Source: Onstottus_B arcticum (lineage in GTDB: Bacteria > Acidobacteriota > Blastocatellia > UBA7656). Taken from it: a stretch of 64,000 nt of DNA. The stretch is from positions 61,429-125,428 of the forward strand of contig JBBPIE010000019.1 of assembly GCA_038040485.1 (NCBI GenBank). Reading direction: 5' to 3'. Made by a program: the position numbers and the translations under genes. Positions 43,363 to 53,626 of this stretch are shown here, in pieces. The notes beneath the pieces are model-generated. The model was not told the DNA's origin. It ran no database searches and saw only the letters and a list, made by a program, of their open reading frames with translations. Each line of letters begins with the position of its first letter. The stretch's first letter is position 1.

Positions 43363-45027
43363 ATGAAGCGTTTTGCCACTCACTTCAAGAGAATCGCGAG
43401 TGTCATCCTTGCGGTAGTGATGACCGCCGGGATGGTTTCACTCGCCGTAGCTCAAGACAAGCAAAAGGCCAAAGATTCTAACGAGAGGAAGAAGAAGGAC
43501 GAGCTGAAAAGCGTTTACAAGAGATGGCTCGACGAAGACGTCACTTACATCATCACCGACGAAGAGCGGAAGGCGTTTAAGGCGCTCAAGACCGACGAGG
43601 AACGCGACCAGTTTATCGAGCAGTTCTGGCTTCGCCGCGATCCCGACCCTGACACACCGGAAAACGAATACAAAGAGGAATACTACGAACGCATTCAATA
43701 CGCCAATGAGAAGTTCACTTCGGGCATTCCCGGTTGGCGCACTGATCGCGGCCGCATCTATGTCAAGTTCGGCAAGCCCTCCGAAATCGAGTCTCATCCT
43801 TCCGGAGGCCAATACCAGCGGCCGTCTTATGAAGGCGGAGGCAGCACCTCAACCTTTCCGTTCGAGACCTGGTGGTATCGCTACATCGAAGGCGTCGGCT
43901 CCGATATCGAGATCGAGTTTGTAGACCCTTCGGGTTCCGGCGAATACCGAATCGCTCAGAGCCCCAACGAAAAGGACGCGTTGCTCTATACACCAAACGG
44001 CGGGTTGACGCTTGCCGAGGAACTTGGAATGTCAAGCAAGGTGGATCGCATCACCGGCGGCGGGATTGGTCAATCGAACCGGGGGATGTTCGGCGGGAGA
44101 GCGAAGGATCAGCCCTTCGAGAAGCTTGCGCTGCTTGCAGACCTGAACCGCGCGCCGTCCATCAAATTCGGCGACGTGGCAGTCAAAGCCGATCTGCCCG
44201 AGATCGCAACCGACGTGCTGCCGTTCAGCGTGCGCACCGACTTCTTTCGCATGAGCAGCGAGTCGGTAGCGACTTCGTTCACGATGCAGTTTGACCACTC
44301 GGACCTGTCGTTCAAGAATCAAGGCGGCATCTATTCGGGCACGGTGAATATCTACGCAAGGCTGACGGGTCTGAGCGGGCGGCGCGCGGGTAACTTTGAA
44401 GACACCGTTCAGACGGCCCGCTACTCGGAAGACATTCTCAAGGAAGGTCAGGCTCAGCGATCGGTTTATCAGAAGAACATAGCGTTGCCGCCGGGGCGCT
44501 ACAAGATAGACGTGGTGGCTCGCGACACGGTCAGCGGCAAGAGCGGCATTCTTCACCACTCGTTCGAGGTCCCGCGCTACCAGGACAAGGCGCTGGCGAC
44601 GAGCACGATCATCCTTGCGGCTTCGATCGAGCCGCTCGACAACCGCACGGTTTCCGCGGGTCAGTTCATCATCGGGCGGTACAAGGTCAAGCCGTACGTC
44701 AGCGGCGTCTACAAGCCCGGTCAAAATCTGGCGCTGTTTCTTCAGGTCTATGATGCCGAGATGGATCAATCGACGCTTCAACCCGCTTTGAAGGTGGAGT
44801 TCATTGTTTCGAAGGGCGGGCAGGAATTGTTCCATGTAGTTGAAGACGGGAAAACGAAGTTGGGGCTCATCGACATGAAGGGCCAGCAGTTAGTCATAGC
44901 GAGAGCGATCCCGCTTCAGGACAAGCTTGCGGAGCCTGGCGACTACACGGTGACAGCAAGGATAACCGACCTCGTCTCGCAGAAAGTTGTCACGCCTGTA
45001 GCGAAGTACACGGTCGTTAGCAAATAA
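43363..45027 (+). CDS. GWxTD-domain secreted protein
   Basis: This 554-residue protein starts at MKRFATHFK (43363), preceded by AAAAAAGGAGC. A signal peptide ends near AVAQ. The GWxTD motif is GIPGWRTDRGRIYVKFGKP, after a charged helix region with WLDEDVTYIITDEERKAF, FIEQFWLRRDPDPDTPENEY. The rest is beta-rich. GWxTD proteins are a lineage-linked family, frequent in Acidobacteriota and relatives, of unknown function, and the motif supports the taxonomic inference. It is followed by a strong terminator and is a single-gene unit. Confidence 0.9.
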   Translation: MKRFATHFKRIASVILAVVMTAGMVSLAVAQDKQKAKDSNERKKKDELKSVYKRWLDEDVTYIITDEERKAFKALKTDEERDQFIEQFWLRRDPDPDTPENEYKEEYYERIQYANEKFTSGIPGWRTDRGRIYVKFGKPSEIESHPSGGQYQRPSYEGGGSTSTFPFETWWYRYIEGVGSDIEIEFVDPSGSGEYRIAQSPNEKDALLYTPNGGLTLAEELGMSSKVDRITGGGIGQSNRGMFGGRAKDQPFEKLALLADLNRAPSIKFGDVAVKADLPEIATDVLPFSVRTDFFRMSSESVATSFTMQFDHSDLSFKNQGGIYSGTVNIYARLTGLSGRRAGNFEDTVQTARYSEDILKEGQAQRSVYQKNIALPPGRYKIDVVARDTVSGKSGILHHSFEVPRYQDKALATSTIILAASIEPLDNRTVSAGQFIIGRYKVKPYVSGVYKPGQNLALFLQVYDAEMDQSTLQPALKVEFIVSKGGQELFHVVEDGKTKLGLIDMKGQQLVIARAIPLQDKLAEPGDYTVTARITDLVSQKVVTPVAKYTVVSK

Positions 45028-45053
45028 GATCTGACCAATTGTGGAACCAGTAG

Positions 45054-45081
45054 AACGGGGGCCGGCATCGGCCCCCGTTTT
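45054..45081 (+). terminator. Rho-independent terminator of the GWxTD gene
   Basis: A strong stem AACGGGGGCC/GGCCCCCGTT (45054-45063 and 45070-45079) with a 6-base loop, followed by TT and TGTTGTG. It lies 27 bases beyond the stop codon at 45027. Confidence 0.85.
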
Positions 45082-45191
45082 GTTGTGTGGCCTTGCGCTG
45101 CCTGGCAAAGAGGCTGCGGATAGCTCGGACCGAAGTCCTGAGAGGCTAGCTGAATATTTCCAGACTCAACATCGCTACCTTTATTTTGTTG

Positions 45192-45220
45192 TTGACATCG
45201 TTACAGCTCGGTCGTATCAT
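45192..45220 (+). promoter_or_regulatory. Sigma-70-like promoter of the Rhs gene
   Basis: A consensus TTGACA (45192-45197) and TATCAT (45215-45220) are separated by exactly 17 bases. It lies about 180 bases before the Rhs start codon and 110 after the upstream terminator. Confidence 0.65.
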
Positions 45221-45402
45221 CGCCGCGTCCTGATTGGCACATTCTTGGGAGCCGGTGGTGATCACCGGCACGATCAAGCAAAGGTAATATCAAGTTCTTT
45301 GGTTCCGAAGCGGGCAGGGTTTGGGGATGAACCCTTTCCGGCTGAGGGTTGTAGCTCGGTGCGTAAGCGCCTGAGCGAATTCCATCACCGTGAGAGGTTC
45401 AT

Positions 45403-48400
45403 ATGCCATCGATCTCCGCTAAGCGGCCCCCAAAATCACAGCGTCTGTTATTTGGTCAGAATGCACGCAAGCTCCGCTTTTCCCGGCGAGTCTGGCGCTT
45501 GAGCATTCGCAGAAAGCTTATGTGCTTCGGGCTGATCTCGAGCCTTCTCATTTTGCCGGGGCCGGGGATTGCTGCAAGCGAGGTGCGCGCCCTGGCTTCA
45601 ACCGCCGTTGATCTAACCACCTCACCGATTCGCTATCTTCAACCGATTCTCAAATCCTTGTTCGGCATCGGAGTGCGGGCCAAGCCTCAACGTGAGACGC
45701 TTGCGGACAGAAGAGCGCGAGTCTCGCGAATTCGCGTTTCGCCGCTTAAGCTCGTCGGCTATGTTGGAGACGTCACGATCTTCACCGCTTCACCAACCGA
45801 CTTTCGCGATCGCACGATTCAGGGCGTGAAGTTCGATTGGGAGTCGTCTGATCCTCAAAAGCTCCAGGTTGACGACGCCGGACGCGCGACGTTTCTACAG
45901 CCTGGGCGCGTGTGGATTAACTGCCGGGCAGGAAGCGCTTGGGCGGCAGCACCGGTGCTGATCCGACCGGGTCAACGTCAAAGGCAGAGTGATCTCGAAT
46001 GGAAGCTGGATCAAGCCGGGCTGGACGGAAGCGGCAACATCACCGGTCAATCCAGCACGCCCCAATCGGGAACGACGGCATCGGCTGAACGCGGGGCGGA
46101 CGACGCTACGGAGCGTGCGCCGAACACCTCGACCGAGCCAACGATCGAGTCTGCCGCGTCGACTGCTAAGGGATTGCTTGGAAGGTTGATTGATAATCTT
46201 GCGCCGACTGCTTACGCGCAGGGCAGCGGTTACTGCGGGAATGACTTTGCCTACGACGAGCTATGGAGCGAGCCTCGTAACTTGATCGGCTCTCCGCGCA
46301 ATCGAGCAGTTGAAGCGACAGCCTTGGGTGCGGTCCTACCGGAGGGCAGCAACTTCGATCTTGCGATTCCAATCGTGGGCCTGGGTGGAAGAGGTCTGGC
46401 CACGACTCTCAGTCTCTATTCAAACACTCGTATATGGTCGCGACACGGCAACGCGGTCACGTTTGACGCAATCGCAAGCTGGCCGAGTCCCGGTTTTTCG
46501 CTCGGCTTCGGACGAATCGTTGCGTACAACGTCGGCACGGGCGGCAATCCGACTTGCAAGCTTATGCTGATAGGGGCCGATGGCACGAGGCGCTATCTGG
46601 GCGTGGGCTATTACTATCAGTCCTCTATGTATCAGACGGCTGACGGTACTCACATAAGCTTCTTTGGCAACCCAAACACCGGCGGGACGCTGCTGTACAA
46701 CGACGGCACGAGTGTCTCGATCAGCGCGGTCAACAACCGGCTGTTGCCGACGCAAATCCTCGACTCCAACGGCAACTATGTCCAGATCGCTTATCGAGAC
46801 GTGTGCGACGCTGGAGGCAATTGCATCTATCCGCCGATGGCTATCGATTTCGTGACCGACACGCTCGGAAGAAAGATTCAGTTCACATACGACTCGAGTG
46901 CGCGGCTGACAAAGATCGAGGCGCCTGGTTTTGGCGGAACGGTCCAGAACCCGGTCACACGGACACTGGTGCAATTCGATTATCAAGCCGGGTCGCTCAG
47001 CTACAACTTCAGCGGGCTTACGGTTGAAAACTTGCCTGGGGGTTTCGCTCGATTGAAACACGTTTATTTTCCAGCGACGCTTACCGGCTATTTGTTCACC
47101 TATTCGGGCTACGGGATGGTGTACAACTTTTCGGCGCGGCGGCAGATGAACATCAACGGGAGCGGTGTGATCAGCGATGGACTAGAAAGCGCAAATGTCA
47201 CGTTCAACTACCCGACCTCGGGCTCGACACAACTGACCGATGCGCCCGCCTTCACGCAACGAACTGAGACCGCCGTCAGCAGTCCCAGCGCCATATTTAC
47301 CTACTCGATGACGACCGACGCGGTAGCGCAAACCAAGACACTCATAGTAACGCGGCCGGATTCGTCTCAAGTCTTGCTGACGCGATCGACCAATGTTTCT
47401 TCGCTTGCGAATGGACTGCTGACCCAAACTGAGTTCAAGGACAATATCGGCGGGTCGATCGGCAAATCCATCTTGTCGTACGTCAATGATTTGGGCGGGT
47501 CGCAGCAGATGCAATCGGTCACGTCGTTTGATGACCTGACTCCGACGCCGAATCAGACCCGCGTCGATTTCGATTACGATCAGTACGGAAACGTGACGAA
47601 CAGGCGCGAGTATGGATTCCAGGAGAGCGGCGGATGGCGCGTGAGAAGGCGCACGCGATTGGTCTACAAGACAGACTCTGGCTACATCGGGTTCTTTCTG
47701 CGAAGCCTAGTGATCGAGGCGAACGTCTACGATGCGCTGTTGAACACCAACGACGCAGACGACGCGATGATAGCGAAGACGACTTACGCCTATGACAACT
47801 ACGCGGCGATGGGCGGAATGGAGGACTACGGCGGGAGCGCAGATCCCCCGGGTCACCTGATCGGATGGAACGCGAGCGTCACGACGCGGGGCAACGTGAC
47901 TGGGACGACGGAGTGGACCGACCTGACTGCCGGCACGACAGTTCAACATCTCGCCAAGTACGATATCTTTGGCAACGTAGTGAAGGCGCAAGTGTCGTGC
48001 TGTCAGGAGAAAGACCTGACCAACACTGACGCGACCTATTGGTCACAGACGGAGACGGAGACAAGCGGCGATCCTAACGGCGTGCACACAACGACATCGA
48101 CGGATTACGACTTCAACACGAGCCTGCCAACTCTACAGACCAATCCTGCCGGCCTTGAGTCGACCATCGGATACAATGCGGCGCTGCAAGCATCAAGCGT
48201 GACGCTTCCGACGGGCGCGAATGCAAGCGCCGCCTTCAACTATGCGACTCTCTCCTCGACTTCGCAGCGGACGTACGACGATCTTGGGACGCAGAAGACT
48301 ATAACCTCGACAACGCAATACGACGGATGGGGACGAGTGATCTACACGGTCGCGCCCAACAATGCACAGGTGAACGTGAGCTACGATTCGATGGGAAGGG

Positions 48401-51120
48401 TCCACAGCCGAACGAATCCGTTTCAAACGGGCGGCTCACCCGGACCCGCAACTACGATTCAGTACGACATCGCGAATCGAGCTGTGACAACGACGCTGCC
48501 CGATGGCAACATTGCGCGAGCCGACTACAGTGGCAGCACTGTGACGCTTACCGATCCTGTGAACCGCAAGACCAAACGCGAGAATGATGGGCTCGGGCGA
48601 TTGATCAAAGTCACCGAGCAGACTTCGACAGGTGCGCTGAGTCAAGAGACATATTACAGCTATTCGCTTCTGGACGGGCTGACGTTGGTGAATCAAGGCA
48701 ACCAGGCGCGGGGTTACAAGTACGACGCAACGGGAAGGTTGCTGTACGAGAAGATTCCCGAGCAGACGGCGACCATAAACGACGGAACTGGAACGATGTG
48801 GACCTCGGCTTATTCCTACACCGAGTATGGTGCGGTGAAGAAGAAGACGAATGCGCGCGGAGTCGAGAGCCACTACGCTTACGATGCGCTGCGCAACGTG
48901 ACTCAGATTTGGTTCACTGGTGTTGGTGGTGACGATTCGGGCTCGGTGCGCCCGTCGCTGCCTTCGGGAGTCGCGGCGACCGACGATCGAAACTTCGCGT
49001 ACACGAGTTGGGGAGCGCTTTCGAGTGTGACGATTCCGACCAAGTACACCGAGACCTACGCATTCGACAGCTTCTTTCAAGTGTCCTCGGTGACACGCTG
49101 GATACTCGGCCAGACATCCGACACGCGCAAGACCTACACGACGAACTACGAGTACAATCTCGGCAGCCAGTTCTCGAAGATGATCTATCCATCGGGTCAG
49201 CAGGTTTCGGTCAATCACGACGACAAGGGGCGGACGCAATCGCTGACCAACGAGCCGGGAGACACGACTGGTTACCTGACTGCGCTTGGATACAACATCG
49301 CGGGCCAGGTTACCGGGATGACGTTGGGTAATGGAGTCGTCGAGAGCTACGGATACGACGCGAATCGGCTGCATTTGACGAGTCAGACGGCAACAAAAGG
49401 CGCGACCTCGCTGATGAACCTGGCCTATAATTATCAAGCGACGGCCGGGCAGATGGGCACCGGCTCGACTGCCGGTAACGCGGGTCAGTTGATGGGCATA
49501 TCAGGAACAATCAACAGCACCACCGAGAGCGCGGCTTACACGTACGACTTGCTCGGGCGGCTCGCGACTTCAAATCAAAGCTCGAACGGGTCAAGCGCGC
49601 AACGGTTGTTCGAGTACGACCCCTGGGGAAACCGGACGGCGGTCTATGACGGGCTGCCCGGGGGAAAGACGCCCCCGACTCAGATTCAGAGCGTGACTCT
49701 TCCAACGACGGTTCAACAGGGAGGCTCGGCTCCGACGAATCGAATCGGGAGCGTGACGAACAACGGCTCGACGGTGAACTACACGTACGACTCAGCGGCC
49801 AACGTGACCAACGACGGGCTTCACACGTACACGTACGACGCCGAGAACCGACTGGTTAGCGTAGACAGCGGAGCGACAGCGCAGTACCGTTACGATCATC
49901 AGAACCATCGAGTGACGAAGATCATCGGTTCAAGCTGGACGCACTATGTCTGGCAAGGCTCGCAGGTGATCTCCGAGCACGACGCGACGACCGCCTACTC
50001 AACGAACCCGACATATCAGGTCGCCTCCGCGCGCCTGGATAATATCTATATAGCCGGGCGAATGTTCCGAAGCCGCCAGAGGACGAGCAGCATAAGCTCG
50101 TGGACGACCCGGTACTTCCTGCGCGACTCATTGAGCGTGAGGATGACTTTGGATACAAACGGGACCGTGTTGGGCCGCCAGGCGCACCTCCCGTTTGGAG
50201 AAGACTTCGGAGAGACCGGCACTCTGGAGAAGCACCATTTCACAAGCTATGAGCGGGACGGAGAGAGCGCGACTGACTATGCTGTTAACAGGCAGTATGC
50301 TCCTGGTCTCGGAAGATTTATGGGAGTTGATCCGATTCCCGGTTCTATTGACGATCCGCAGAACTTGAACCGCTTCGGCTATGGTAACAATGATCCTACG
50401 AACAGAGTCGATCCCCTTGGCCTGCGATGGGAATCGGTGTGTACTACGAGGTGGCTGCCAGACTTGATCATCGAGTTCTCGTGCACGTATTCCTGGATCG
50501 AGGACCGTGAATACCTTCCGATGACTTTGAATTTGGATGGGATACTTGCATCAATCAACATTGATATCGCAGCCATCATGAAGTGGGCGATGGAGGTTGG
50601 CGCCGTTCTGGAAGGTCTCGAGGCGGCAAAAGACGCCCTCAACGACCCAGGACATCCTGAATGTATGGAGATGTTCACCGGCCCCGATCGCACTAACGAC
50701 CCGATAGCCACGATGGATACCTACTCCAACAATGGCCTGATCAGGGTTAACAGCACGTATCCCGGCCCGTGGGATCCAGCCAAGCGGGCGTATCAACAGA
50801 TGCCGTTCTTAAATGTAAACAACGGTGCAGTAGCCCAGGTCGGTACGGGATTCTTGCTATCGCCTAGCGGGACAAGACAATCGGCGTACACGATTACAAT
50901 CAACCCTATCGGGCCATTCATGACCGGGGCGCACATTTCCGGGACGTTGGAAGCCACAGACCTCTCCAACACCCCCGCATTTAGAGATTTGAGTTTAGGA
51001 CAGATTCGCGGGGCGATGCTGATTCACGAATTTCTTCATGTTTTTGGACTCAGATCTGATGAAAGTGACCCGGCGAGGAGTAACGAAATATCTCAAGAGG
51101 TACGTGACAAATGCTTTTGA
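45403..51120 (+). CDS. Rhs/YD-repeat protein with HExxH tip
   Basis: This 1905-residue protein starts at ATG 45403 (GAGAGG upstream). It has a hydrophobic export segment (about 35-60), an Ig-like domain (about 105-195), then a shell of YD repeats (about 290-1550) and the conserved Rhs core with QAHLPFGEDFGETG and RQYAPGLGRFMGVDP, ending at DPLGL (residue 1674). The last ~231 residues are the variable tip, which contains HEFLH (1875-1879), a zinc-metallopeptidase-like motif near the very C-terminus. Known family role: Rhs proteins encapsulate and deliver toxic tips. No VgrG/T6SS gene is adjacent. The 3' end overlaps the next gene by 10 bases. Tip activity is not proven. Confidence 0.9.
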   Translation: MPSISAKRPPKSQRLLFGQNARKLRFSRRVWRLSIRRKLMCFGLISSLLILPGPGIAASEVRALASTAVDLTTSPIRYLQPILKSLFGIGVRAKPQRETLADRRARVSRIRVSPLKLVGYVGDVTIFTASPTDFRDRTIQGVKFDWESSDPQKLQVDDAGRATFLQPGRVWINCRAGSAWAAAPVLIRPGQRQRQSDLEWKLDQAGLDGSGNITGQSSTPQSGTTASAERGADDATERAPNTSTEPTIESAASTAKGLLGRLIDNLAPTAYAQGSGYCGNDFAYDELWSEPRNLIGSPRNRAVEATALGAVLPEGSNFDLAIPIVGLGGRGLATTLSLYSNTRIWSRHGNAVTFDAIASWPSPGFSLGFGRIVAYNVGTGGNPTCKLMLIGADGTRRYLGVGYYYQSSMYQTADGTHISFFGNPNTGGTLLYNDGTSVSISAVNNRLLPTQILDSNGNYVQIAYRDVCDAGGNCIYPPMAIDFVTDTLGRKIQFTYDSSARLTKIEAPGFGGTVQNPVTRTLVQFDYQAGSLSYNFSGLTVENLPGGFARLKHVYFPATLTGYLFTYSGYGMVYNFSARRQMNINGSGVISDGLESANVTFNYPTSGSTQLTDAPAFTQRTETAVSSPSAIFTYSMTTDAVAQTKTLIVTRPDSSQVLLTRSTNVSSLANGLLTQTEFKDNIGGSIGKSILSYVNDLGGSQQMQSVTSFDDLTPTPNQTRVDFDYDQYGNVTNRREYGFQESGGWRVRRRTRLVYKTDSGYIGFFLRSLVIEANVYDALLNTNDADDAMIAKTTYAYDNYAAMGGMEDYGGSADPPGHLIGWNASVTTRGNVTGTTEWTDLTAGTTVQHLAKYDIFGNVVKAQVSCCQEKDLTNTDATYWSQTETETSGDPNGVHTTTSTDYDFNTSLPTLQTNPAGLESTIGYNAALQASSVTLPTGANASAAFNYATLSSTSQRTYDDLGTQKTITSTTQYDGWGRVIYTVAPNNAQVNVSYDSMGRVHSRTNPFQTGGSPGPATTIQYDIANRAVTTTLPDGNIARADYSGSTVTLTDPVNRKTKRENDGLGRLIKVTEQTSTGALSQETYYSYSLLDGLTLVNQGNQARGYKYDATGRLLYEKIPEQTATINDGTGTMWTSAYSYTEYGAVKKKTNARGVESHYAYDALRNVTQIWFTGVGGDDSGSVRPSLPSGVAATDDRNFAYTSWGALSSVTIPTKYTETYAFDSFFQVSSVTRWILGQTSDTRKTYTTNYEYNLGSQFSKMIYPSGQQVSVNHDDKGRTQSLTNEPGDTTGYLTALGYNIAGQVTGMTLGNGVVESYGYDANRLHLTSQTATKGATSLMNLAYNYQATAGQMGTGSTAGNAGQLMGISGTINSTTESAAYTYDLLGRLATSNQSSNGSSAQRLFEYDPWGNRTAVYDGLPGGKTPPTQIQSVTLPTTVQQGGSAPTNRIGSVTNNGSTVNYTYDSAANVTNDGLHTYTYDAENRLVSVDSGATAQYRYDHQNHRVTKIIGSSWTHYVWQGSQVISEHDATTAYSTNPTYQVASARLDNIYIAGRMFRSRQRTSSISSWTTRYFLRDSLSVRMTLDTNGTVLGRQAHLPFGEDFGETGTLEKHHFTSYERDGESATDYAVNRQYAPGLGRFMGVDPIPGSIDDPQNLNRFGYGNNDPTNRVDPLGLRWESVCTTRWLPDLIIEFSCTYSWIEDREYLPMTLNLDGILASINIDIAAIMKWAMEVGAVLEGLEAAKDALNDPGHPECMEMFTGPDRTNDPIATMDTYSNNGLIRVNSTYPGPWDPAKRAYQQMPFLNVNNGAVAQVGTGFLLSPSGTRQSAYTITINPIGPFMTGAHISGTLEATDLSNTPAFRDLSLGQIRGAMLIHEFLHVFGLRSDESDPARSNEISQEVRDKCF
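49702..50424 (+). repeat. Rhs core segment, donor/acceptor copy
   Basis: This 723-bp part of the Rhs gene reappears at 52893-53626 with high identity. It encodes from QQGGSAPTNRIG to the DPLGL end of the core, immediately before the variable tip. Confidence 0.9.
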
Positions 51121-52130
51121 GCACTCTTGCAGTTGTGATCTCGGCTTGTCTTGTGTTGCCTCAAGCGCCTCGTGCAGCGCCTTCGGCCGATAGCCCTTCT
51201 GGTCGAATAAAGGGTACGGCGATGGGCGTCACAGGCGCCGTCATACCCAGAGCAACTGTAGGCTTATACGGGAAGAGCGACAGATGGCAGACAACGACTG
51301 ATCAAAACGGGAATTATCGGTTTGACGCGCCTCCGGGTATTTACGAGATACGGGCGGAAGCAACCGCCTACTTGCCCTTCCGTCGAGCTCCATTCCGGTT
51401 GGAATCAGGACAAGATATTCTCATGAATATCAGCATTATCCCTAGCGGGGCGACAACGCATGTGGTGACTCAACCTCCCAAGATAGGCGAAGAGTCGTTT
51501 GCGTTGCCCAGTTCACCTGATCCTTCTCTCATTCTCTTTGTACAGTTTGGCGCCAAACAACAACATAATGACCTCGTTGAATACCGTGGGGTCATGATCA
51601 GCTATGATGTGATGACGTTGTATGGCGATAGAGCACGTTTGAATGCGAAGAGTCTCCAACTGGAGGTAGAGGGCAACGTCATTGTAGAGGACGGTTTGAA
51701 ACGGATTCGCGTGCGAAAAGCCACAGTCGAATTCCGGGGAGGCAAACCGGTAGTATCGCTAACCAGAGGTGCAATCGACGCGGCTAAAGGTGAAGGCTCG
51801 ATCGAAGGCACTAGTGCTACGTTTGCGTTCAACGTTACTGCGCCCGACTCAGGTAACGTTTCGTTTCACGACAGTAAGTCAGGGATCACCTTTGTCTCGA
51901 CCAGTATCTATTGGTTCCGTGTTAAAGACGATGCCGGTAATGCCGTAACGTTCAGCGGTGTTGGTCGGATAAACAAGGAAATTCCTGTTGGTTTTACTGT
52001 CTCCGTCACCGATGCCGGCTCTCCCTCAAAGGATACCTTCTCGATAGAATTCGATGGATTCGATATGGACTCGTTCAATCGCTCAGGAACGCTCTCAAGT
52101 GGCAAGATCGAACTGCATAGGGACTATTGA
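51111..52130 (+). CDS. Secreted carboxypeptidase-regulatory-like/OstA-like protein
   Basis: This 339-residue protein has a signal peptide (LSTLAVVISACLVLPQAPRA), then a CarboxypepD_reg-like beta sandwich (GAVIPRATVGLYGKSDRW; QNGNYRFDAPPGIYEIRAEA), then a right-handed beta region LQLEVEGNVIVEDGLKRIRV that resembles the OstA/LptA N-terminal fold, and a beta-rich tail. Its ATG lies 10 bases before the Rhs stop, so the two are translationally coupled; it is a candidate partner or immunity protein of the HExxH tip. The fold evidence is weak for the second half. Confidence 0.65.
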   Translation: MLLSTLAVVISACLVLPQAPRAAPSADSPSGRIKGTAMGVTGAVIPRATVGLYGKSDRWQTTTDQNGNYRFDAPPGIYEIRAEATAYLPFRRAPFRLESGQDILMNISIIPSGATTHVVTQPPKIGEESFALPSSPDPSLILFVQFGAKQQHNDLVEYRGVMISYDVMTLYGDRARLNAKSLQLEVEGNVIVEDGLKRIRVRKATVEFRGGKPVVSLTRGAIDAAKGEGSIEGTSATFAFNVTAPDSGNVSFHDSKSGITFVSTSIYWFRVKDDAGNAVTFSGVGRINKEIPVGFTVSVTDAGSPSKDTFSIEFDGFDMDSFNRSGTLSSGKIELHRDY

Positions 52131-52232
52131 GTTAGACGGGCCCGACCGCAAATCACGGCCTTCATATCCGACCACGTGGGACAGTCACGGCGTCGACGAG
52201 GTCAAGAGTAAGCTTGCAATTGTGAATGAAAG

Positions 52233-52388
52233 ATGAATCTCGTGTTTAAGGTAGATCTGAGCGGTGACCTCAAGGGGCTCGCGGCGCTGATCGGCTTCAT
52301 TACTGGCTTTGACGGTTTTGAGGATCAGGTTTGGGAACACCTCGGCAAGCAAGTCGAGACGCAGTTCTGTAACACGAAGGCGAACTGA
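52233..52388 (+). CDS. Possible 51-residue small protein
   Basis: It starts MNLVFKVDLSGDLKGLAALI and ends at QFCNTKAN. The frame is closed by TGA at 52386-52388. A weak purine-rich site (AATGAAAG) precedes the ATG. It is not recognised. It sits between the Rhs partner gene and the small membrane protein, in the same direction, where immunity or orphan genes are common. It may not be expressed. Confidence 0.35.
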   Translation: MNLVFKVDLSGDLKGLAALIGFITGFDGFEDQVWEHLGKQVETQFCNTKAN

Positions 52389-52417
52389 GGCGTCCAAGAT
52401 CAAGAGAGCGACTTTCG

Positions 52418-52768
52418 ATGATTGCGGTCGACACATTAGGATATTGGATTCTCGCTACAATCCTCTTGGCCATGGCGGCGTTTGTGGGATGGTTAAGCGG
52501 TTGGCTGATATCAAAGGTATTCAGGCGTGAGAGGACACCATTGACTGATGGGCTCTGCGGCATTCTAGGTTTCTGTGTCGGCACTTTCGTTTCCTTAATC
52601 GGATTCACCTCCTATCGCGCGGATTGGTATGACGGGAAGCTCGTTTCGCGACATGTTGACGGCCTGGCAGACCACTTCTTGTTGATCGCAACCGTATCCT
52701 CGATATCAGCGGTGATAATTGTCAAAGTCGGCGCGTACCTTTGGACGCTCCTGCCAGGAAAGCGTTGA
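52418..52768 (+). CDS. Small polytopic membrane protein
   Basis: This 116-residue protein has three likely TM helices: YWILATILLAMAAFVGWLSG (about 8-27), TDGLCGILGFCVGTFVSLIG (43-62) and FLLIATVSSISAVIIVKVGA (86-106). No family is recognised. It lies between the Rhs gene and the orphan Rhs cassette in the same direction, so it is a candidate immunity protein of an earlier tip. No ribosome site is clear. Confidence 0.5.
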   Translation: MIAVDTLGYWILATILLAMAAFVGWLSGWLISKVFRRERTPLTDGLCGILGFCVGTFVSLIGFTSYRADWYDGKLVSRHVDGLADHFLLIATVSSISAVIIVKVGAYLWTLLPGKR

Positions 52769-52892
52769 TGGATCAAAGGAAGCACACCATCATCGCTCTC
52801 GGCATCCGCTAACCGGGCGAGAATTGGAGTCAGCTTCTAACCGGCGGGCTTCCGGTCAGATGCAGCTCCCACGATCAAGCCCCGGAAAAACT

Positions 52893-53626
52893 CCAACCGA
52901 CCGACGTTTCAGCAAGGCGGCTCGGCTCCAACGAATCGCATTGGAAGCGTGACCAACAACGGCTCGACGGTGAACTACACGTACGACGCTGCGGGGAATG
53001 TGACCAACGACGGGCTTCACTCGTACACCTATGATGCCGAGAACAGATTAGTCAGCGTGGACGGCGGAGCTACGGCGCAGTACCGCTACGATCATCAGAA
53101 CAGACGAGTAACAAAGATCGTCGGTTCAAGCTGGACGCACTACGTCTGGCAAGGCTCGCAGGTGATCGGCGAGCACGACGCGACGACAGCCTACTCAACG
53201 AATCCCACATACCAGGTCAAATCGGCGCGCTTGGATTACATTTATGCAGTCGGACGAATGATTCAAAGCCGGCAGAGGACTAGCAGCACAGGTCCATGGA
53301 CGAGCCTATACTTCCTGAGCGACCGACTGAGCGTGCGGATGACGCTGGACACGAGCGGAAGCGTAGTGGGGCGCCAAGCACACTTGCCGTTCGGAGAGGA
53401 CTTCGGAGAGAGCGGATCTCAAGAGAAACATCATCTCGTGAGCTATGAGCACGATGGCGAGAGCGGAATTGAGTACGCGATTAACAGAGAATACTCCGCA
53501 GGGACCGGGCGATTCCAATCGGCTGATCCATACCGCGCAAGCGGGTATATGGTGGATCCGCAGAGTTGGAATCGGTACAGCTACACTCGCGACAATCCGG
53601 TTAATAGGGTAGATCCGCTGGGGCTT
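52893..53626 (+). repeat. Rhs core segment, orphan copy
   Basis: This 734-bp segment is the duplicate of 49702-50424, from QQGGSAPTNRIG to DPLGL. It starts abruptly without a preceding Rhs body, and its reading frame is closed by TAA at 52838-52840. Confidence 0.9.

Noticed and set aside
48436..49437. 333-residue minus-strand frame
   Set aside because: It is antisense to the Rhs YD repeats; composition and lack of motifs mark it as a shadow.
52185..52436. 83-residue minus-strand frame downstream of the Rhs partner
   Set aside because: Opposite to all neighbours, without a ribosome site or recognised motif.
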